A stretch of 64,000 bases of DNA, taken from NCBI RefSeq assembly GCF_016863435.1, contig NZ_BOOW01000038.1:62001-126000 (forward strand), read 5' to 3'. A program made the translations under genes and the position numbers. The notes beneath the pieces are model-generated. The model did no database searches. It was not told where the DNA came from and worked only from the letters and a program-made list of their open reading frames with translations. Positions 58,946 through 64,000 of this stretch are shown here, piece by piece. The first letter of the stretch is position 1. Each line of letters starts with the position of its first letter. The DNA comes from Sinosporangium siamense (lineage in GTDB: Bacteria > Actinomycetota > Actinomycetes > Streptosporangiales > Streptosporangiaceae).

Positions 58946-60667
58946 TCACTTCTCGGTGGTGAGGGCGTCCTTGGGCACCGGCGTGCCGTTCTTCAGCGCG
59001 TTGAACAGCGAAAGCGCCTTGTCCCGCTGCCACTGGAGCACGCTCCCGACCCCCGGCACGTCCGCGGGCGTCACCGGCACGCTGGTCGTGATCGGCTTGT
59101 TCCCCATCGCGAGGCCGAGCGACAGCAGGTTGAACGCGCTCGTCGTGGGCCCCACGCTGACCGAGTCGGTCGCGCTGGTGGCCAGTGGGACCATCTTGAA
59201 CGGGTTGATCAACGTGCCGGGGCTCGACGCCTTGTCGACCACCGCGGCGAAGAACTGCCGCTGCCGCTGAGCCCGGTCGAGGTCGGGCAGCCCGCCGGTG
59301 ACACGTGTGCGCACGTAGCCGAGCGCGGTGCCGCCGTCCATGTCCTGGCAGCCCTTCTTGAGGTTGATGCCCGCCTTTGGGTCCTTCAGCGGCTGCTTGA
59401 CGCAGATGTTCACGCCGCCCACCGCGTCGACGATGTCCACGAACCCGGCGAAGCCCACCTCCATGTAGTGGTCGAGCCGGAGCCCGGTGACCTCCTCCAC
59501 GGTCCTGGCCAGCAGCGGAGCCCCGCCGAACGCGTAGGCCGCGTTGAGCTTGTTGCGCCCCTTGTTGTGGATCGGCACGTAGGAGTCGCGGGGGAGGCTG
59601 ATGAGCAGCGGGCGCCCGTCGTCGGGAATGTGCAGCAGCATCATCGTGTCGGTGCGCTGCCCCACAGCCCGGCCGGTGGCGAGCCGCCGCCGGTCGGCCT
59701 TGCTCAGCCCCTTGCGGCTGTCGGAGCCGACGAGCAGCCAGTTCTGACCGGCGGAGTCCGCCGGGCGGCCCTCGTAGTCGACGAGCACCTTGTCATTTGC
59801 CGTCAGCCGCCCATTGATCCAGAAATATCCGGCGATTGAGGCGACAAGCAGAACCACGAGCAGCCCGGCCAGCACTCGGAGCACGATCCGCACTGTACGG
59901 CGAGGATCGCCCAACCCGCCCCCTTTCCCCGAACCGGTCGAGCCGCCGTTGCCGCCGCCCCCACCCCTGAACCTGTCGAACGCCGACCTCAGCGCCGAGC
60001 CGCCGTCCTCCGAGGAGGGCCGCATGGGCCGAACCGGCGTTTTGCCCGATCTTTCCTTGCCGTAAACACGGCCGGGCCGCCCCGGAGACCCGGAAGCCGA
60101 CGAGGTGGACTGCACCGCCGAGCCCTTTCCTTTCGAGGCACCCGGCTTGGCCGGGGGTTCTTTGTGAGACTTCGCCTGGCCGGCCTTGTTGCTCTTCGCG
60201 GCGTCCGCCGGGCCCGCGTTGTGCGCTTTGGCGGCTCCGGCTTTGGCGGCTCCGGCTTTGGCGGCCCCGGCCTTGCCTGGCTTCGCCGTACCGGATCTGC
60301 CCGCGGGCTTGGGCGGCGCCCCCATCATGGGCTCGCCGTGCGCGGGCAGGGCCATGGTCGGATCGACCGGTGTGGCCTTCTTGGGCTTCGCCGCCCCCCT
60401 CTGCGAGGGGGCCGGCATCATGGGCTCGCCCTGCGTCGGCAGGGCCATGGTCGGGTCAGCCGCTCCCGCACCGTCTCGCCGAGTGTCCCCGCGGCCGCTA
60501 CCTTGGGCCGGGTAGGCGGGCTGTCCCGCCGATTTGGCACGCTTCGGTGTGGGCTGGAGCAGCTCGCGCGTACGGTCGTCTGGCCTGTCACCCAAGTGAA
60601 ACTCCGCCCAAATCCATACAAACGAACGCCAAAGCGCCCTGACACCTTCGACGCTACGCGCTGTCAC
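58946..60667 (-). CDS. LytR-CpsA-Psr (LCP) family cell-wall ligase
   Basis: 573 residues. A long cytoplasmic low-complexity region (about 1-255) contains two copies of DPTMALP-GEPMM and three GAAKA units. One transmembrane helix follows (IVLRVLAGLLVVLLVASIAG), then the external LCP domain: VGSDSRKGLSKADRR, QRTDTMMLLHIP, SLPRDSYVPIHNKGRNKLNAAYAFGG and GYVRTRVTGGLPDLDRAQRQR. LCP enzymes attach polyprenol-linked polymers to peptidoglycan. The start is uncertain because the frame opens near the first GTG. Confidence 0.92.
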   Translation of the reverse strand: MTARSVEGVRALWRSFVWIWAEFHLGDRPDDRTRELLQPTPKRAKSAGQPAYPAQGSGRGDTRRDGAGAADPTMALPTQGEPMMPAPSQRGAAKPKKATPVDPTMALPAHGEPMMGAPPKPAGRSGTAKPGKAGAAKAGAAKAGAAKAHNAGPADAAKSNKAGQAKSHKEPPAKPGASKGKGSAVQSTSSASGSPGRPGRVYGKERSGKTPVRPMRPSSEDGGSALRSAFDRFRGGGGGNGGSTGSGKGGGLGDPRRTVRIVLRVLAGLLVVLLVASIAGYFWINGRLTANDKVLVDYEGRPADSAGQNWLLVGSDSRKGLSKADRRRLATGRAVGQRTDTMMLLHIPDDGRPLLISLPRDSYVPIHNKGRNKLNAAYAFGGAPLLARTVEEVTGLRLDHYMEVGFAGFVDIVDAVGGVNICVKQPLKDPKAGINLKKGCQDMDGGTALGYVRTRVTGGLPDLDRAQRQRQFFAAVVDKASSPGTLINPFKMVPLATSATDSVSVGPTTSAFNLLSLGLAMGNKPITTSVPVTPADVPGVGSVLQWQRDKALSLFNALKNGTPVPKDALTTEK

Positions 60668-60833
60668 GGCCGCGTGCCGTCCCTCATGCCAAGGTTTCCC
60701 AAGGAAAAGTACTCACCCGCTTGCCAAGTCGCCAACAAAACGGCTCGTTGGCCGGGTAGGGAAACAAGAAGCCCCACGTGGTTCGTTACCGTTTGAGGAC
60801 GACCTCTATCGAAAGGACGATCGTGTCCACTCC

Positions 60834-60903
60834 GGACCCGTGGAGTACCGGCCCGTGCAGACGCACGGGTCCCCTTGACATCTTCGCGCCCAGGCAGACC
60901 GAT
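60834..60903 (+). promoter_or_regulatory. Hairpin and promoter ahead of the CNNM operon
   Basis: GGACCCGTG (60834-60842) and CACGGGTCC (60864-60872) form a perfect 9-bp stem around 21 nt. TTGACA (60875-60880) follows at once, with a weak ACCGAT 17 bp later. The hairpin could be an operator or the end of upstream transcription. I found no conserved magnesium-riboswitch core. Confidence 0.4.
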
Positions 60904-60923
60904 TCCGCGGCGGAGCCGCTGAG

Positions 60924-62279
60924 GTGAGCCTCGCTCTTGGCCTGCTGGCCGTCTTCGCACTCACCCTCGGCACGGGATACTTCGTCGCCCAGGAATTCGC
61001 TTTCGTCGCCGCAGATCGCGGCCTGCTTCGTGAGCAGGCCGACGCAGGCGACCCCGCCGCGCAGCGTGCCCTCGCCGTCACAGGACGGCTGTCGTTCATG
61101 CTGTCCGGCGCCCAGCTCGGCATCACCGTCACGGCGCTGCTGGTCGGCTTCATCGCCGAACCCGCCATCGGCGTGGCCGTGCGACCCGGCCTCGCCAACC
61201 TCGGCATCCCCGACGCCGCCATCACCGGCGTGTCGGTGGCCATCGGCGTGATCGTCGCCACCGCCATCCAGATGATCCTCGGCGAACTGGCACCGAAGAA
61301 CCTCGGCATCGCCAGGCCCGAGATCGTGGCCAAGGCCCTGTCCCGTTCCACCCTGATCTACCTCAAGGTGGCCGGCCCCATCATTCGCTTCTTCGACTCC
61401 GCCGCCACCGGCCTCCTGCGCAAGGTGGGCGTGGAACCCGTCGAGGAAGTGGAACACGGCGCCACACCTGAGGAGCTTTCCCGCATCATCGCCGAATCCA
61501 CGGCGTCCGGCGAACTACCCCCCAAGCTCTCCGAGCTCCTCGACCGCGCGCTCGAATTCGGCGACCGCACCGTCGAAGAGATCATGGTGCCCCGCCCCCG
61601 CGTCGTCCACCTTCGCGCGAGCCGCCCGATCACCGACCTGATCGACGCGCTGAAGGAGGCCGGCCACTCCCGCTATCCCGTCCTCGGCTCCGACGGCGAC
61701 GACGTCGTGGGCATGACCGGCGTGCGCGAACTGCTCAAACACGGCGTCAGCGACGCCCCCATCTCCACCATCACGAGGCCCGCCCTGCTCATCCCCGACT
61801 CGTTGCCACTGCCCTCCGTGCTTGAGCGCATGCGGGCGGCGGGCGACGAGATCGCCTGCGTCATCGACGAATACGGCGGCCTGGCCGGCGTCGTCACCGT
61901 CGAGGACCTCGGGGAAGAGCTGGTCGGCGAACTCATCGACGAAAACGACGCCGAACCTCTCGGCATAGTGCCCCAGGAGGAAGGCACCTGGGACATTCCC
62001 GGCACCCTCCGCCTGGACGAAGTGGAACGCGCTATCGGCATCGCCCTGCCGGAAAGCGATGACTATGACACCCTCGCCGGACTTGTCCTTGCCCACCTGG
62101 GCCGCATGGCCGAACCCGGCGACAGCATCACCGTCCCGCTCACGCAGGACACCGACCTGCTGGACGAGGAGACCACCCACAACGGGCACGAGGCCGGGCT
62201 GACCGTCCTGTCCGTCCACCGCCGCGTGCCCGAGTGGGTACGGCTGGCGCCCGCCGTGCCGTCGAGGAGCGCCACATGA
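60924..62279 (+). CDS. CNNM/CorC-type transporter-associated protein
   Basis: 451 residues from GTG 60924. A DUF21 transmembrane domain (about 1-190, with SGAQLGITVTALLVGFIAEPA and ELAPKNLGIARPE), a CBS pair (about 205-330, with RTVEEIMVPRPRVVHLRA and AGVVTVEDLGEELVGEL) and a C-terminal CorC/HlyC domain. CNNM proteins move or sense magnesium. First of two overlapping paralogs, which may form a heterodimer. Confidence 0.92.
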   Translation: MSLALGLLAVFALTLGTGYFVAQEFAFVAADRGLLREQADAGDPAAQRALAVTGRLSFMLSGAQLGITVTALLVGFIAEPAIGVAVRPGLANLGIPDAAITGVSVAIGVIVATAIQMILGELAPKNLGIARPEIVAKALSRSTLIYLKVAGPIIRFFDSAATGLLRKVGVEPVEEVEHGATPEELSRIIAESTASGELPPKLSELLDRALEFGDRTVEEIMVPRPRVVHLRASRPITDLIDALKEAGHSRYPVLGSDGDDVVGMTGVRELLKHGVSDAPISTITRPALLIPDSLPLPSVLERMRAAGDEIACVIDEYGGLAGVVTVEDLGEELVGELIDENDAEPLGIVPQEEGTWDIPGTLRLDEVERAIGIALPESDDYDTLAGLVLAHLGRMAEPGDSITVPLTQDTDLLDEETTHNGHEAGLTVLSVHRRVPEWVRLAPAVPSRSAT

Positions 62280-63310
62280 GCACCACCGCCTCCCTTCTCC
62301 TCGGCGTCGTGCTGCTCATCGGCAACGCCTTCTTCGTCGCCGCGGAGTTCGCCGTCATCTCCGCCCGCAGGCACCGCTTGGAGGAGCTGGCGGGCGGCGC
62401 CTCCCGGCTCACCAAGGCCGCCGCCCGCGCCGCCGTACGCGGCGGCCGGGAGCTCTCCCTGATGCTCGCCGGCGCCCAGCTCGGCATCACCCTGTGCTCC
62501 CTCGGCCTCGGCATGGTCACAGAACCCGCCATCGAACACCTGCTGGAACCGGTTTTCGCCGCCATGGGCGCGCCGGAGACCCTCCGGGTGGCGATCTCGT
62601 TCACCATCGCCCTAGCCCTGGTCACCTTCCTGCACATGGTCATCGGCGAGATGGCCCCGAAGTCGTGGGCGCTCACCCATCCGGAACAGGCCGCGCTAGG
62701 CCTGGCTCTGCCGTTCCGCGGCTTCGTGTGGCTGGCCCGCCCGCTTCTGGCGGCGATGAACGGCTTCAGCAACCTGCTGCTGAAGCTCTTCGGCGTCAAC
62801 CCGCGCGACGAACTCGCCACGACCCGCACTCCCCACCAGCTCGCCATGCTGGTGGGCGAATCCGGCCGGATGGGCCTGCTTGACCGCGCCGAGCACGACC
62901 TGCTCACCCGCGCCCTCCGCGTCCACGGCGAAGGCGTGGACCGCCTGGCCATCCCGATCGGCGAGGTGGCCGCCGTCCCCGCCAACGCCCCCCAGGACCA
63001 CGTCCACCGCGAAGCGATCCGCAGCGGCCACGTCCGCCTCCTGGTCCACACGGGAACCCCGGAAGACGTCGTAGGCGTGCTCCACGCCCGAGACGCCCTG
63101 GTCCACCCGAACAGAACCCCAGGCGAACTGGCCCGGCCCATCCCCCACCTGACGACCACAACCACAGTCCCGGAAGCCGTGGCCACCCTCCAGGAAGCAA
63201 GAGCCCACCTGGGCCTGGTGACCAACGCCGCCAACCGAGTAGTCGGCATGGTCAGCCTGAGCGACCTCCTGGGCGAACTCCTGGACATCAAAACCCCGGC
63301 GACCAACTAA
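62276..63310 (+). CDS. CNNM/CorC paralog lacking the CorC_HlyC domain
   Basis: 344 residues from ATG 62318 or 358 as the overlapping start ATG 62276; the ATGA overlap with the first gene supports 62276. DUF21 domain (NAFFVAAEFAVISARRHRLEEL, AGAQLGITLCSLGLGMVTEPA) and a CBS pair (VDRLAIPIGEVAAV, GMVSLSDLLGELLD). It ends after the CBS pair, without the C-terminal CorC_HlyC domain of its partner. A GC-rich hairpin terminator follows. Confidence 0.9.
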   Translation: MSTTASLLLGVVLLIGNAFFVAAEFAVISARRHRLEELAGGASRLTKAAARAAVRGGRELSLMLAGAQLGITLCSLGLGMVTEPAIEHLLEPVFAAMGAPETLRVAISFTIALALVTFLHMVIGEMAPKSWALTHPEQAALGLALPFRGFVWLARPLLAAMNGFSNLLLKLFGVNPRDELATTRTPHQLAMLVGESGRMGLLDRAEHDLLTRALRVHGEGVDRLAIPIGEVAAVPANAPQDHVHREAIRSGHVRLLVHTGTPEDVVGVLHARDALVHPNRTPGELARPIPHLTTTTTVPEAVATLQEARAHLGLVTNAANRVVGMVSLSDLLGELLDIKTPATN

Positions 63311-63323
63311 ACACCCACCAAAC

Positions 63324-63352
63324 GAGGGCCGCCCCGGCAAGGGGCGGCCCTC
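63324..63352 (+). terminator. Terminator hairpin of the CNNM operon
   Basis: GAGGGCCGCCCC (63324-63335) and its exact complement (63341-63352) form a 12-bp stem with a 5-nt loop. No T-run. Confidence 0.8.
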
Positions 63353-63435
63353 ACCCATGTCGACCACAACATCTGCAAGGCACCAGAAAGCCACCAGCAA
63401 CCCCAAGGAGCTAGAAAGGAAGAGGCCCCCCGGCC

Positions 63436-63885
63436 ATGAAGATTGCCCTTAAAGAGGTCTTCACCCCCACCAGCCCCCCACGTAAGTTGACCCACACCAC
63501 CCCCACAGCCACACACCGAGAGCACACCCCAGCCAAGGAGCCCGAAAGTGAACCCGCCCCGAGTCCAAGAAGCGACCCGGCCAAGGCGTTCACCAACCGA
63601 CACCCCCGAGGCGACGCCGACCGGCGCCCACCCCAACCCCACCAGGAAAGCAACCAACCTGAAGCCCCAACCCAGGCCCAGCACCCACCAGAGCCCCAAC
63701 CCCGCCCAAACCCAAAGCCCCCACGAAACCCAAGCGATACCCCCTGGCCACAACCCCCAACAAAGCCGACCAACAGCGCATGGCCCCAGCACCCAACAGA
63801 GCCACCTGACAGATCACGGCCGGAAGATCCCCCAAAACCACCTGAACGATCGTGGCCACAGCACCCAAGACAACCATCCGAATGA
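63436..63885 (+). CDS. Doubtful Pro-rich ORF entering a 36-bp repeat array
   Basis: 149 residues if translated from ATG 63436 (MKIALKEVFTPTSPPRK), very rich in Pro, Thr and Gln, then 12-residue repeats of the type WPQHPTEPPDRS until a TGA. The repeats continue past the stop in the same frame with further stops. The other strand is also open with a hydrophobic translation. Coding is not established on either strand. Confidence 0.25.
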   Translation: MKIALKEVFTPTSPPRKLTHTTPTATHREHTPAKEPESEPAPSPRSDPAKAFTNRHPRGDADRRPPQPHQESNQPEAPTQAQHPPEPQPRPNPKPPRNPSDTPWPQPPTKPTNSAWPQHPTEPPDRSRPEDPPKPPERSWPQHPRQPSE

Positions 63886-64000
63886 TGCCGGCCCCAACAC
63901 CCACCAGAGCCACGCGACAGATCTTGACCGAACCACCCAAGAGAGCCACGCGACAGACCGCAGCCCCAGCACCCACCAAACCCGAGCGACAGATCGCGGC
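63675..64000. repeat. 36-bp tandem repeat array running off the window
   Basis: Units of exactly 36 bp begin at 63746, 63782, 63818, 63854, 63890, 63926, 63962 and 63998, with degenerate units from about 63675. The conserved core is CCCAGCACCCACCAGAGCC followed by GCGACAGATC. There are no unique spacers. The array continues beyond the window. Confidence 0.85.

Noticed and set aside
60781-60920. Magnesium (ykoK/M-box) riboswitch ahead of the CNNM genes
   Set aside because: The conserved core of that class is absent; only a simple hairpin is seen.
63746-64000. 36-bp repeats resembling CRISPR repeat length
   Set aside because: Units are contiguous with no unique spacers.

Overview
The window is chromosomal DNA of a high-GC actinobacterium. 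Genes are densely packed with strong G/C bias at codon third positions. Several starts look leaderless (a TANNNT box 6-7 nt before the start codon). The gene set is actinobacterial: a SigE-family sigma factor, the bacterial proteasome activator Bpa, LCP protein, MptB/GT87-like mannosyltransferases, an EspI-like ParA ATPase, DUF6412 and GPP34. It reads most like the Streptosporangiaceae or relatives, but that placement is inference. A perfect parS site (18807), a DnaA-box cluster (8964-9050) and the serS-pheA neighbourhood suggest the origin-proximal half of the chromosome; oriC, dnaA and dnaN are not present.

Layout. 1-13 kb: an edge-truncated tRNA-fMet, an M15 peptidase lipoprotein, a MerR regulator divergent from a diverged second ribosomal protein L11, an ORC-like ATPase, a MauE-like membrane protein paired with a Tat-exported Cys-rich protein, a sigma factor, MarR/YceI, a DnaA-box cluster, and tRNA-Ser(GCT) followed by what may be a relic of an integrated element carrying a SUFU-domain gene. 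13-24 kb: ABC exporter, NUDIX-NYN fusion, secreted hydrolase, a two-gene permease operon, tRNA-Ser(TGA), and serS followed by a 1.8-kb repeat array built from copies of the serS 3' end. 24-38 kb: cspA, HAD phosphatase, bpa, quinone oxidoreductase, EspI-like ParA, pheA, and cell-envelope mannosyltransferases.

38.7-49.3 kb is the most unusual part. A Mau-like redox cluster runs leftwards: hypothetical, MauE, MauD, a Tat-exported beta protein, a second MauD, a small Tat-exported protein with 11 cysteines resembling the methylamine dehydrogenase light chain, and a membrane protein. The membrane protein's reading frame contains an in-frame TGA. Next to it lie tRNA-Sec, selB, selA and selD. A second tRNA-Sec, a selB 3' remnant, a decayed copy of the membrane gene and a lipoprotein 5' remnant show that the block was tandemly duplicated and then decayed reciprocally. 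Decayed selA fragments lie further left at 36.4-36.7 kb. The TGA-containing gene is therefore a candidate selenoprotein encoded beside its own decoding machinery.

49-64 kb: OmpR-type regulator, small membrane proteins, a YidC paralog, an RsbW-like ATPase, a PAS/GAF histidine kinase, Ogt, a TPP-riboswitch-controlled CytX transporter with a nearby tenA (thiamine-pyrimidine salvage), rhodanese, Fpg/Nei glycosylase, GPP34, LCP, and two overlapping CNNM/CorC genes. The window ends in a 36-bp tandem repeat array.
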